A stretch of 40,100 bases of DNA from an uncultured Chitinophagaceae bacterium (GTDB taxonomy: Bacteria > Bacteroidota > Bacteroidia > Chitinophagales > Chitinophagaceae): assembly GCA_937858715.1 (NCBI GenBank), contig CALLZY010000223.1, positions 1-40,100 on the forward strand. The letters run 5' to 3'. Shown here piece by piece: positions 1 through 9,700 of the stretch; position 1 is the first letter of the stretch, and each line of letters opens with the position of its first letter. Made by a program: the position numbers and the translations under genes. Below the pieces are notes generated by a model, which did not search any database, was not told where the DNA came from, and saw only the letters and a list, made by a program, of their open reading frames with translations.

Positions 1-629
1 CCGCCGCAGGCATCTCTTTCAACCGGTACAACCGCCAGTCCATTGCGGTAGTTCCCACGAATTTTTACATAGCTGGCTAAAAGACGGGGTTCAACCTGCT
101 TTCTTGCCTCATCAGCCATTTGTACAAAATGTTTTTCTTCCTTTTCATTCGCTACAATAATCTTCTCCAGTTCACTTTTTTTGGTTGACAAAACGCCTTC
201 TTTTACGGCAATGTTCTTTTTGGCTTTATCCAGCAGCACCACTTTCTCTGCAATTTCCTCATTGGCATCTTTAATATGCTTTTCTGCCAACTTAATTTCA
301 AGTTGCTGCATTTCCATCTCTTTGTTGATGGCTTCAAACTCACGGTTATTCTTTACATTACCGCTTTGCTTGTCGTATTTCTTTATCAGCGCTTCAGCCT
401 CTTTAATGGCTTCTTTACGCTGCTCAATGAATTCGTTAACACCATTGATTTCTTCTTCGATACGCACCTGGCGGGCATGTAACCCCTGAATTTCGTCTTC
501 CAGATCGGCCACTTCCATCGGAAGTTCTCCTTTCAGGATATGCAATTCATCCAGTTTGCTTTCAATTTTCTGGAGATTAACAAGTGAGCTAAGTTTTTCT
601 TCTACAGAGAATTCTTTAACGTGTGCCAT
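1..629 (-). CDS. C4-type zinc ribbon coiled-coil protein (DUF164/CT398-like), 3' end outside window
   Basis: Reading leftward from an ATG at 629, the frame stays open for 209 codons to the window edge, so the C-terminus is missing. The N-terminal ~180 residues are heptad-rich and highly charged (Lys/Glu), predicting a long coiled-coil hairpin. The last visible residues read PVERDACGG, where the first Cys of the family's C-terminal CxxC...CxxC zinc ribbon is expected. This matches the DUF164 / CT398-like family, nucleic-acid-associated proteins of poorly defined role. It lies 41 nt downstream of nif3 on the same strand; this pairing recurs in Bacteroidota and suggests cotranscription. No stop codon is seen, and nothing indicates a frameshift. 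Family assignment is confident; biochemical function is not known to me. Confidence 0.85.
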   Translation of the reverse strand, partial: MAHVKEFSVEEKLSSLVNLQKIESKLDELHILKGELPMEVADLEDEIQGLHARQVRIEEEINGVNEFIEQRKEAIKEAEALIKKYDKQSGNVKNNREFEAINKEMEMQQLEIKLAEKHIKDANEEIAEKVVLLDKAKKNIAVKEGVLSTKKSELEKIIVANEKEEKHFVQMADEARKQVEPRLLASYVKIRGNYRNGLAVVPVERDACG

Positions 630-670
630 ATTCGAGTTTAAAGTTTCGGGTTTTTTGTTTTTCTGTCACC

Positions 671-1765
671 CTAAAAATAGTGTACAGGGTTGGTATTTAC
701 CCCCGTTTTAAGGACGGCAAAGGTAGGGAATTTTTGTGCTAAAACCTCCTGTAAAAGGTCAATGGTGAACTGCTCACTTTCATAGTGACCAATATCTGCT
801 ATCAACAGGCTGCTGTTTGCATCAAAAAACTCGTGGTATTTCATATCTGCTGTTACGAAAGCATCGACTCCTGTAGCTAAAGATTTGAAAATCAGAAAAC
901 TACCAGCACCACCACAAACTGCCACCTTCCTTATCTGCCGGTTTAATAATGCGGAATGACGCACCACCGGCACTTTAAACCGTTGTTTCAGCAGGGTTAA
1001 AAACTCATTTTCAGTAAACGGGGTTTCCAGCTCGCCTACCACACCTGAGCCTGTCGCCGGATGATTATTTGCCAGGGCAACCACATCGTACGCCACTTCT
1101 TCATACGGATGTGCAACCTTCATCGCAGCCACCACCTTGCTTTGGAGATGTGCAGGAAAAATTACTTCGATACGGGTTTCTGCTTCGGTGTGTCTTTCTT
1201 CCTTATTTCCAACAAAAGGGTTGGAATTCTCGCTGGCCTTAAACGTTCCCATCCCGTCAGAATTAAAACTGCATTCGCTGTAGTTTCCAATTTGCCCGGC
1301 TCCTGCCTCAAAAATGGCGGCCCTCACATCTTCGGCCTTGCCAGAGGGAACGAAGGTGTACAGTTTTTTTAAAGTATTCTCTTTTTCAGCCAGAATCTTC
1401 ACATTTTTCAGGCCAAGTACGGATGCAATTCTGCCATTGACACCAGAAAGCACATTGTCGAGGTTTGTATGGGTAGCATAAATGGCTATATCATTTTTAA
1501 TTGCGGCGATTACTGTCCGCTCTGCATAGTTTTTGCCATTTAGCTTTCTTAATCCGCCAAAGATAATCGGGTGGTGTGCCACAATGAGATTACATTTTTT
1601 TTCTTCCGCTTCCGTCACCACATCTTCGGTCACATCAAGTGTGCAAATAATGCCTGTGCAGTTCCATGAGGCACTGCCGGTAAGCAAACCAACATTGTCA
1701 TAATGCTCCTGTAAAGAAGAATGTGCCATTATTTCCAAAGCGGAAATGATTTCCTGTATTTTCAT
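671..1765 (-). CDS. Nif3-like dinuclear metal center protein
   Basis: 364 residues, the length of the long YqfO-type Nif3 proteins, in which a PII/CutA-like domain is inserted in the middle of the Nif3 fold. Metal-binding signatures are visible: AHHPIIF near residue 65, THTNLD near residue 98, and a C-terminal GHYESEQF motif supplying the last His/Glu ligands. The central ~130-235 stretch, including HPYEEVAYDV, is the inserted domain. Older annotation calls this family GTP cyclohydrolase I type 2, but the in vivo substrate is uncertain. The ATG at 1765 is the only sensible start and is preceded by a promoter-like box. The zinc-ribbon gene follows in the same direction. Confidence 0.92.
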   Translation of the reverse strand: MKIQEIISALEIMAHSSLQEHYDNVGLLTGSASWNCTGIICTLDVTEDVVTEAEEKKCNLIVAHHPIIFGGLRKLNGKNYAERTVIAAIKNDIAIYATHTNLDNVLSGVNGRIASVLGLKNVKILAEKENTLKKLYTFVPSGKAEDVRAAIFEAGAGQIGNYSECSFNSDGMGTFKASENSNPFVGNKEERHTEAETRIEVIFPAHLQSKVVAAMKVAHPYEEVAYDVVALANNHPATGSGVVGELETPFTENEFLTLLKQRFKVPVVRHSALLNRQIRKVAVCGGAGSFLIFKSLATGVDAFVTADMKYHEFFDANSSLLIADIGHYESEQFTIDLLQEVLAQKFPTFAVLKTGVNTNPVHYF

Positions 1766-1791
1766 AAACTAGGCTGTTCTGATTTGTGGAC

Positions 1792-1825
1792 TAAAGATAC
1801 TATTGATTTACAGCTCATTTTACAA
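1792..1825 (-). promoter_or_regulatory. Putative promoter of nif3-zinc ribbon operon
   Basis: On the minus strand TTG (1825-1823), a 23-nt spacer and TATCTTTA (1799-1792) resemble the Bacteroidota TTG-N17-23-TAnnTTTG promoter, with one mismatch in the -7 box. The implied start site would give a leader of roughly 20 nt. Confidence 0.4.
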
Positions 1826-1877
1826 TTTTAGTACAATAAACTGTTCGCAGAAACAGGCATTTTAAGTAATTTCAGGC

Positions 1878-2858
1878 ATGGGCAAATCTGCAAAAGAAAG
1901 AAAGGTAATATTGAAAGAAATACGGAAGGTGCTGGGTGTCGGAGATAGGGAACCGATAAGCAGCTTTCAGTTGGCCAAAGGCTACTGGATGCTGCGCAGA
2001 AGATTTTTTAACGAGTTAAAATCAGCCTTTCTTATAGCATTAGGTGTTCTGTCTGCCGGATTCGGCCTGAAGGGATTCCTGATTCCAAATGGGCTTATTG
2101 ACGGCGGTGCTATGGGCATTTCCCTGCTTACCAACCTTAAGACGGATTTTCCTCTTTCGGTACTTATCATAGCCATCAACCTGCCTTTCTTTTTTATTGC
2201 CTGGAAGCAGATAGGAAAACTGTTCACAATTAAAAGTCTTGTTGCTATTATTTTGCTTGCTATAGCTGTCGAGTCTTTTCCATATCAGCATATTACAGAA
2301 GACAAATTGCTGATTTCAGTATTTGGAGGCTTTTTTCTCGGTGGAGGTATCGGTCTTTGTATCAGAGGCGGAGGTGTTATTGACGGTACCGAGGTACTGG
2401 CCATTTCCTTGAGCAAAAGAAACAGCCTGAGTGTAGGGGACTTTATACTGTTTTTCAATATCGTCATTTTCAGCGTGGCAGCTTACCTTATTAATATCGA
2501 AACAGCCCTCTATTCTATACTTATCTATTTCTCAGCATCCAAAACGGTTGATTTTATACTGGAGGGAATCGAAGAGTTTACCGGTGTCACAATCATTTCG
2601 CCGCATTGCGAGGAAATAGCCACTTTTATAAAAGAAAAAATGGGTCGTGGCCTGACGGTTTATTCCGGCAAACGAGGCTATGGCAAACGGGGAGAAACCC
2701 ATGCTGACAGTGAAATAATCTTTACCATTGTAACCAGGCTCGAAATAAGCCGGTTGACTACCGAAGTGGAACGTATTGACCCAAATGCTTTTATTGTAAT
2801 GCAAAGCATAAAAGACACCAAAGGTGGTATGGTAAAGAAAAGACCGCTGAAGGAGTGA
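1878..2858 (+). CDS. YitT family membrane protein (DUF161 + DUF2179)
   Basis: 326 residues. A ~45-residue basic, soluble N-terminus is followed by about five hydrophobic helices between residues ~50 and 215 containing the family's glycine-rich motifs (IPNGLIDGGAMGIS and a related GGVIDGTEVLAISL copy, the two DUF161 halves). A C-terminal ~90-residue soluble DUF2179 domain carries the typical GRGLTVYSGKRGY stretch. It is an inner-membrane protein whose transported substrate, if any, is not established. The N-terminal extension is longer than in many YitT proteins, but there is no better internal ATG before the first helix. It stands alone, divergent from nif3, with no clear terminator. Confidence 0.9.
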   Translation: MGKSAKERKVILKEIRKVLGVGDREPISSFQLAKGYWMLRRRFFNELKSAFLIALGVLSAGFGLKGFLIPNGLIDGGAMGISLLTNLKTDFPLSVLIIAINLPFFFIAWKQIGKLFTIKSLVAIILLAIAVESFPYQHITEDKLLISVFGGFFLGGGIGLCIRGGGVIDGTEVLAISLSKRNSLSVGDFILFFNIVIFSVAAYLINIETALYSILIYFSASKTVDFILEGIEEFTGVTIISPHCEEIATFIKEKMGRGLTVYSGKRGYGKRGETHADSEIIFTIVTRLEISRLTTEVERIDPNAFIVMQSIKDTKGGMVKKRPLKE

Positions 2859-2865
2859 GCAAATC

Positions 2866-2899
2866 TTTGTTTTATTTTTAAAAAACTTTTGTACCTTTT
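2866..2899 (+). promoter_or_regulatory. Putative promoter of DinB-like gene
   Basis: TTTG (2866-2869), a 22-nt spacer and TACCTTTT (2892-2899) approximate the Bacteroidota -33/-7 consensus with one mismatch at the last base. Transcription would begin near 2904, upstream of both candidate ATGs (2914 and 2959). Confidence 0.4.
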
Positions 2900-2958
2900 C
2901 AGTCCTTTCTCCTTTGAATGTCACTTATCCTGCCGCCAGAACAAAAAAGCTTGCCACT

Positions 2959-3582
2959 ATGCTTAAAAGAAAAATGGGCCGTTACCTGCTTACACTGCTT
3001 GTTGTTACGGGACTTGCCGGAACCATTAACCACTATGTCGTTTCGAGAGATGAGAGGAAATATGCCTTAGGTTTGATGAAAGAAACACAGAAAGATGTCC
3101 TCAAATTGGTGAAAGGCCTGTCCCCCGAACAATACAATTACAAACCGGCTGCTGATAAATGGTCTGTTAAAGAATGTGTTTATCATATTGCATCGGCAGA
3201 AAAAGGACTGTGGGCCTACTTTGAAAGTTCTGTGAAAGCGGCAGCTAACCCGGAAAAAAGAGCTGAAATAAAAGTAACAGATGATGCTTTTGTCGCTATG
3301 ATAAAAGACCGGAGCAAAAAAGCAGATGCGCCTGAAACCATGCGGCCTGAGAAAACAGGATACAAATCCATCAAAGAAGCCCTCATCGACTTCAAGAAGA
3401 ACCGCATGGAACACATAAAATACATGAAGAACACCACCGAAGATTTGCGCAACCATGTTGTGCAGGCCCCGATGGGGTGGATTGACTGCTACCAGCTATA
3501 CCTTATGATTGCGGCTCATAGCAACCGCCATGCGCAGCAAATTGAAGAAATAATGAAAAGCCCCGGCTTCCCAGCCAAATAA
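2959..3582 (+). CDS. DinB superfamily protein with N-terminal membrane anchor/signal
   Basis: From the ATG at 2959 the product is 207 residues: a basic start and a hydrophobic segment (RYLLTLLVVTGLAG), then a DinB four-helix bundle. An in-frame ATG at 2914 adds 15 residues; I prefer 2959 because it puts the positive charges directly before the hydrophobic segment. The DinB metal-binding His triad is visible: His in VYHIASAE and two His in AHSNRHAQQ near the C-terminus. The motif GLSPEQYNYKPAADKWSVKE is the conserved helix 1-2 region of these proteins. DinB-fold proteins include thiol transferases and many uncharacterised metal enzymes; the substrate cannot be inferred here. The hydrophobic N-terminus suggests export or anchoring, which is less usual for the family. 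Confidence 0.85.
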   Translation: MLKRKMGRYLLTLLVVTGLAGTINHYVVSRDERKYALGLMKETQKDVLKLVKGLSPEQYNYKPAADKWSVKECVYHIASAEKGLWAYFESSVKAAANPEKRAEIKVTDDAFVAMIKDRSKKADAPETMRPEKTGYKSIKEALIDFKKNRMEHIKYMKNTTEDLRNHVVQAPMGWIDCYQLYLMIAAHSNRHAQQIEEIMKSPGFPAK

Positions 3583-3602
3583 TTTTCAACGGTTGAAAAA
3601 CT

Positions 3603-3640
3603 AAGCCCCTTTGTTCCCGTAAGAACTGAGGGGCTTTTTG
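3603..3640 (+). terminator. Intrinsic terminator after DinB-like gene
   Basis: AAGCCCCT (3603-3610) pairs with AGGGGCTT (3629-3636), continuing into a T run; the loop contains a second short GTTC/GAAC stem. It could act in both directions, since the opposite-strand gene ends at 3657. A separate 17-nt palindrome TTTTCAACGGTTGAAAA precedes it at 3583-3599. Confidence 0.75.
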
Positions 3641-3656
3641 CTGTATGCAACATCGA

Positions 3657-6089
3657 CTACTTAATAATTTTTTCCAGCCAGATGAGCTTACCGGAAGTTG
3701 TCATCCCTTCTACCACCACTTTAAAACTTTTAGTACGGTCATTGTTATAAAAACTGAAAGGGATATTGGGATTGATGCTGTTAATAAACAGGGACGGTCG
3801 CCAATCAATGGTTATCCTGTTATCAGGCTTTTCAGCAGGTCTTATCTCTTTGTAATCAGGGGCATAGAATTCTTTAATAACAGAATAGCCATTATAATTC
3901 TGAAGATTCGACAATGATTTAACATCTCTTCGGTCCTCCCCTTTTTTTGTATAGATAGCCAAAGCACCTCCGGCTCCACCTCCGCTTGCCGCTGCAAAGC
4001 TGCTATATACTTTTATCAATGCTATTTCGGAAGCCATTAACGTGGCAATGATATTTGCATCAGTTTCAATTTCATCAAGGTAAAGTGTCATAGGTTGGTT
4101 GCCCAAAGAACTAACCGATGGCATCTGCCGGTAAAAAACCCTGTACTTATCAGTACCATACCTGGGGTCTAATGCTGGCTGACTGTTGGAATAATCAGGA
4201 TCCACGACCTGAATTCCGGGAACTCTTGATTTTAAGTACTCAAAAATATTTTCCTGCACCATTGCCTCATCTGTATTTAGCAGGTCAATTATCCTTTGAG
4301 CAAAAGCTGTTCCACTGAACATTCCTGAAGTGTAATTGTCATCCAATTGCTCAACAGCAGTTTTTTTCCTGGCCTTCACGGTTACTCCTTCAAGCAATAT
4401 TCCGTTTGCCTTCATAATAGCATCAATATCCATCTGCCATTTCTTTTCGTTGGAAATATCTTTCAGCACTACTCCAGGAATAATATCGACTGGTGGCAGC
4501 AGGAATGTTCTATTCAGTGAGTCTCCATCTAACAATACATCAATGTACTGGCTTTTTTTACCTCTTATATCGATGAACAGTAGCCTGCACCTGTCAAAAA
4601 ACAACAAGGAATCTTCCGTAAACCTGCCTTCATTATCAGTACTCAATAATGTTGCGGCTCTTTCTTTACTGCCTGCAAGGCCAGTTATCATTAACAACAC
4701 CTGTTTATACGCAAAAGGCTTTTTAGTGCCCTTTAGAAAAATCCGGCCAGATAAGGTTATATATGATTTGTCAGCGATCGATTTTTTGCTTTGAGATGTC
4801 AATTCTGTCCAGCGAAATCTTCGCCAGCCGTTTGTCATCATCAGCAAATCCAGCCCGGCTTCAGCAGAATCTTTAACTGCCATGAAATACCATGATGGAT
4901 TATGAACATAGCCCTTTATGTCTGATGTAAGCAACAGGCTTGTGTAAATATTTTCATCCCTGTGAGTACTGTGCAGATAATCTGCATCTGTAACCGATAT
5001 AGTGATATTACCCTGAACGGTGTCATTCAACAAAAGACTGAACCTGTTTTTTGCTTTTACTGAAAAATCAAGGGTATCGGTTTGCAGAGTTGCCGGCAAA
5101 AGGTATTCACCATTATTTACAAAACACAACCTCTCAGCCAGTGGCATACCACTGCTGTTAAAAAAAGTTACTTGCAGTATTCCGGAATTCAAATTCTTTG
5201 TATTGATGCTACCCTCCAGAACAGATTTTGAAGCAACGAAATACTTTTTGAAAACCACATGATGCTGCATCTGTCCGACCATGTAAGCCACAACAAATGC
5301 AGGATCGTCAGTCTGTTGCTGCACCTCAAAAAAATAACCATCGGGTTGCTGCAGCATTGACAATGTAACTCCTTTTTCATTTGCCGGAGGCAAGACATAT
5401 TGTGTGTCGCTTCCGCTTAGATGTGCAAAGTATTTCTCACCTGGTTCCGGTTTCAGATCAAACATACCCATACCATCATGATAAGTGCTGAAGCTGCTTA
5501 TTTCAATGCCTTTGCTATTCCTTATTTTTCCTGAAACACTAACCGGCAAGCCGTTTTCATCGGTTGCTTTGAACGCAATTGTGCTGTTAAAGTTGTTCAA
5601 CAGATTTCCACCCTCCGGAAAAAAATCAAGCCGTGTGAATGGACTGGGCTGTACTGCTGTTCTTTTTGTTTCTGTCTTTCCATAAACAAAAAGTTTCTTT
5701 GTGTACACAAAATCCGGACTCTGATTCATCATTGTGGCAGTAAAAGCCCGGATTATGTAATATCCCGTTTTCAAAGATTCCGGCAACTCTAACTGACCCG
5801 TTGCCGTGCCAATTAATACTGGAAATACCCTTTTTTCTTCAACTTCGTTCTTATCGGTAAGTAATTCAACATATATACTTGTGCTGATGGTATCTGGCTG
5901 CCAGTCAGATGAAAGATAAGCCTGAAAAAAAGCCGTTTCTCCTGCGACATAGTTCTCTCTGTCAAGACACAAGTATATCTTTTCTATTGGAGAAACCTTA
6001 ACCCATTTTTCCATTATTTCTTCCGGCATTTGCGCCTTAACAGCTGCAGCATTGATTAAGACGATGCAAGCAAACAGTTTTCTGAACAT
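3657..6089 (-). CDS. Secreted macroglobulin-like (MG2) / TonB-plug domain protein
   Basis: 810 residues from the ATG at 6089; an earlier in-frame start at 6137 would put 16 extra residues ahead of the signal peptide, so 6089 is chosen. Signal peptide MFRKLFACIVLINAAAVKAQ. Residues ~25-140 resemble a bacterial alpha-2-macroglobulin MG2 domain (IYLCLDRENYVAGETAFF, TGYYIIRAFT), followed by a second beta-rich macroglobulin-like domain (LDFFPEGGNLL). Near the C-terminus (about residues 600-735) a TonB receptor plug-like segment appears (LKSRVPGIQVV, TLYLDEIETDA, GGGAGGALAIYTKKG), but no outer-membrane beta-barrel follows. The architecture recurs in Bacteroidota; its role is not known. A periplasmic or surface scaffold linked to a TonB/Sus-like complex is a guess. 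Transcribed alone, divergent from a lipoprotein gene. Confidence 0.8.
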   Translation of the reverse strand: MFRKLFACIVLINAAAVKAQMPEEIMEKWVKVSPIEKIYLCLDRENYVAGETAFFQAYLSSDWQPDTISTSIYVELLTDKNEVEEKRVFPVLIGTATGQLELPESLKTGYYIIRAFTATMMNQSPDFVYTKKLFVYGKTETKRTAVQPSPFTRLDFFPEGGNLLNNFNSTIAFKATDENGLPVSVSGKIRNSKGIEISSFSTYHDGMGMFDLKPEPGEKYFAHLSGSDTQYVLPPANEKGVTLSMLQQPDGYFFEVQQQTDDPAFVVAYMVGQMQHHVVFKKYFVASKSVLEGSINTKNLNSGILQVTFFNSSGMPLAERLCFVNNGEYLLPATLQTDTLDFSVKAKNRFSLLLNDTVQGNITISVTDADYLHSTHRDENIYTSLLLTSDIKGYVHNPSWYFMAVKDSAEAGLDLLMMTNGWRRFRWTELTSQSKKSIADKSYITLSGRIFLKGTKKPFAYKQVLLMITGLAGSKERAATLLSTDNEGRFTEDSLLFFDRCRLLFIDIRGKKSQYIDVLLDGDSLNRTFLLPPVDIIPGVVLKDISNEKKWQMDIDAIMKANGILLEGVTVKARKKTAVEQLDDNYTSGMFSGTAFAQRIIDLLNTDEAMVQENIFEYLKSRVPGIQVVDPDYSNSQPALDPRYGTDKYRVFYRQMPSVSSLGNQPMTLYLDEIETDANIIATLMASEIALIKVYSSFAAASGGGAGGALAIYTKKGEDRRDVKSLSNLQNYNGYSVIKEFYAPDYKEIRPAEKPDNRITIDWRPSLFINSINPNIPFSFYNNDRTKSFKVVVEGMTTSGKLIWLEKIIK

Positions 6090-6224
6090 ATCAAAAATTG
6101 AATATGATGAAATTAGTTCTATATCAAGAACGTACAAAGAGAATGGCCGTTAATTATCGGCAAATCTTTTAACATGAAGGTTAAATACTATGCGCTTTGT
6201 AAGTTTTTTCAGATATTTGAAATA

Positions 6225-6635
6225 ATGAAGAAGGTTATTGTAATACTCTTACTGGCTGTAACCGCCTCCGGATGCAAAAAAGCAATTGAGCAGATTCAGC
6301 AAGACCTTGTTATCCAGGCAATGACTGACGGGCAATGGACAATTACAAACTTTGTAATGAACAGTACAAATATTACATCAGATTTTTCTGCTTATAAATT
6401 TAAATACTACGCTAATAAAACAGTTGATGCCATCAAGAATGGTGTAACTGAAAAGACAGGAACATGGGACGGCAATGCCAGTAACATGACCACATCGGCT
6501 AATTTTACCACACCTCCCTACCCTTTAGATCTGATAAACGGCAACTGGCAAATAACCAGAAACAGCTGGACATTCGTTGAAGCCACTCAAACATCTGGTG
6601 GCACCACAAAGCAAATGAGGCTTGATAAACAGTAG
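6225..6635 (+). CDS. Small lipoprotein, lipocalin-like
   Basis: 136 residues from the ATG at 6225, which gives a clean lipoprotein signal (MKKVIVILLLAVTASGCKK, lipobox ASGC). The frame is open upstream to an ATG at 6174, but that start would bury the signal. The mature part has the W-x-I...F pattern, several aromatic beta-strands (YKFKYYANKTV, GTWDG) and a closing GNWQITRNSWTF, similar to small lipocalin-like lipoproteins common in Bacteroidota. Expected on a membrane surface facing the periplasm or outside. No partner gene is evident; the following PKD gene begins 153 nt later. Function unknown. Confidence 0.75.
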   Translation: MKKVIVILLLAVTASGCKKAIEQIQQDLVIQAMTDGQWTITNFVMNSTNITSDFSAYKFKYYANKTVDAIKNGVTEKTGTWDGNASNMTTSANFTTPPYPLDLINGNWQITRNSWTFVEATQTSGGTTKQMRLDKQ

Positions 6636-6788
6636 CAACCCTTTTCTTTAAACATTCATATCCTGACCGAGTCACAGATATGGATGGCCTTGCAAAAGGC
6701 ACCTGGCAATTAATTATTGCAAAAGCACAGAAACGGAACAGTTTTTGCTTAAACGAAGAATCTTTAACAAACCAAAACCGGTTACATC

Positions 6789-9700
6789 TTGAAATCAGGC
6801 GGTTACCATATCCTCACGAAAAAAATAATATTTTATATAGCCTTTTTTTTAATGAAGTCCGCAACTTCGTTTGCCCAGCCCCCGTCGGCAAGTTTCATAG
6901 GTATTCCGCAGGCCAATTGTTCGCCGGTAATAGTGAACTTCTACGACCAGTCAACTGGTAATCCAACTTCATGGAGTTGGGATTTTGGGAACGGGAACAG
7001 TTCTTCTTTGCAAAATCCGGTAGCCACTTATTTTACTCCTGGCACATATACTGTTTCCTTAACAGCCACCAATGCTGCTGGAAGTAACACAATGATCAGA
7101 ACACAATATATTACTGTGTATGAACCTCCCGTACCAGCTTTTTCAGCCAACACCCTGAGTGGCTGTTTTCCTTTACGGGTACAGTTTACTGATAATTCAA
7201 CGGCAGGCAACGGTAATACCAATATTACATGGTATTGGGACTTTGGAAATGGTAATACTTCCACCCTTCAAAACCCCGTTGCTATTTATAATACCACCGG
7301 AAGTTTTACGGTAACACTGCGGGTGACAAACGATAAAGGCTGCACAAGAACTATCACAAGACCCAACTATATTACCGTTACTCCCGGTGTTACAGCAGCG
7401 TTCACAAATACACAAGCCACTGTATGTAATGCCCCAGCTACCATTAACTTTGCAGACAACTCAACCGGACCGCCAACACTCACTTATCTCTGGGATTTTG
7501 GTGACGGGAACACATCGAATACACAAAATCCATCACATACTTATTTAACAAACGGCACTTATACTGCCACTTTGGTAACTTTTAGTTCTGCAGGTTGCCA
7601 GGATACTGCATGGAGCCAGCCTATTGTAATCGGAGGGTTCAATACTAATTTCACTATGCCGGCATCTGCTTGTATTAATGAAACTGTCAGTTTTACAAAT
7701 ATCTCTGTGCCTGCTCCGCAAAGTACATTGTGGACTTTTGGCGACGGCGGAACGGCAAACACACTAAATTCCACACACAGTTATAGCACAACAGGCGTTT
7801 TTCTTGTAAGGATGTATAGCACTTATGCCAATTGTACCGATTCTTCTATACAATCAATTACTATCAACCCAAGACCTGTTGCAGATTTTACCGCACCGGT
7901 AACCACACGATGTGAACCTGACCTTACTGTCAGCTTTCAGGATTTGTCAACCGGCGGAGCCACATCCTGGCAGTGGGATTTTGGCGACGGAGGCACATCT
8001 ATTTTACAAAATCCATTACACACTTACACCGCTTACGGTTCTTTTAATGTGACTCTGATTGTTACAAACGCATTTGGATGCACCGACACAATTGTGCGGA
8101 CAAACTATGTAAGGATACAGAGAGCAACTATCAGCATCCCTCAGTTAGCATCAAGAGGTTGCGTGCCGCATACGATAAATTTTGCACCGGTAATTACTTC
8201 GCTGGATGCAATAACTTCTTATCTGTGGGATTTCGGCGATGGAGGCACTTCCACCTTGGCCAATCCATCTTACACTTATATCACACAGGGAACTTATACT
8301 GTCAAGTTGTTTATTACGACCAGTACCGGGTGCACTGATTCACTTGTAGTTCCGCAGGCTGTCAGGGTGGGTACAAAACCAGTGGCTGACTTTTCTGCGG
8401 TTCCAATTCCGGTATGTGGTAAACAGCCGGTTTATTTTACAGATTTATCAGTGCCTGCAGACGAATGGTACTGGACTTTTGGCGATGGAGGCACATCAAA
8501 CCTGCAAAACCCATTTCACTCTTACAACGATACTGGTTATTTTAATATCACACTTATTGCCACCAATAATGGTTGTCCTGATACTCTTGTGCGAAATAAC
8601 TATATAAGAGTATTGCCACCAATTGCCAGGTTTTCTATTGCGCCTGACTGCAGCAACAGGTTCCGCTTCACTTTCAATAATACTTCAATCGTCAACCCGG
8701 CATTAGCTCCGTTGACATGGGAGTGGGATTTTGGAGATGGCTCGCCGGTTTCAACAATACAAAATCCTGTTCACATTTATTCATCACTTGGAACATACAG
8801 TGTCAGGCTTATTGTAAATAATGGATCATGTGCCGACACAGCTTATGGAACTGTAAGAGCTATCAACGAGAATCCCGATTTTACGGCTGACAGAACGACT
8901 GCCTGCAAAACAGCAATAATCAATTTCAACACCAACAATATTAATCAGGCCAATATTGCCACTTATTTTTGGGATTTTGGAAACGGGCAAACCATAACAG
9001 GAGGCTCAGTTAACGCCACTACCACTTACACAATATCTGGTAACTACACAGTACAACTAATCACAACTGATATAAACGGATGCAGGGACACGGTTATTAA
9101 AACGAACTACATCCGGATTAACGGGCCAGTAGCAAACTTCAATCCGGTTAATCCAACGGGGTGCTACGGTCTTACTACCACTTTTACTGATCTGTCAACC
9201 ACTGACGGAATAAATGCCATCACAAACTGGCAATGGAACTTTGGCGATGGAAATATACAGTCCTACACATCACCCCCGTTTCAGCATACTTACAGCTTAG
9301 TAGGCACCTATTCGGTACAATTGATTGTTACCGATGCAGCAGGCTGTCTTGACAGCCTTACTATACAAAATGCAATAGTAACTACTGACCCTGTTCCAAA
9401 TTTTGTAACAGCAGACACCCTTACCTGTCCCGGAGCTACCGTTACTTTCACCAATACTTCCACACCTGCAGGGCTCAGCAGTTCCTGGGATTTTGGTGAT
9501 GGAGGCACATCAAATGTTTATTCACCTGTTCATGTTTACACCACTACAGGCACCTATACTGTGAAATTGGTGGTTAATGATATTTATGGTTGCGCAGACT
9601 CGGTAACAAGAAATCTGCATATCAATGTTGATCTGCCGGATGCAGCTTTCACGGTTAATGACTCTGTCAGTTCCTGTTTACCATTCGAAGTACAGTTTAC

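Noticed and set aside
3645-3917. 90-codon plus-strand frame over the 3' end of the macroglobulin-like gene
   Set aside because: Antisense to a well-supported coding sequence and starts inside the terminator region.
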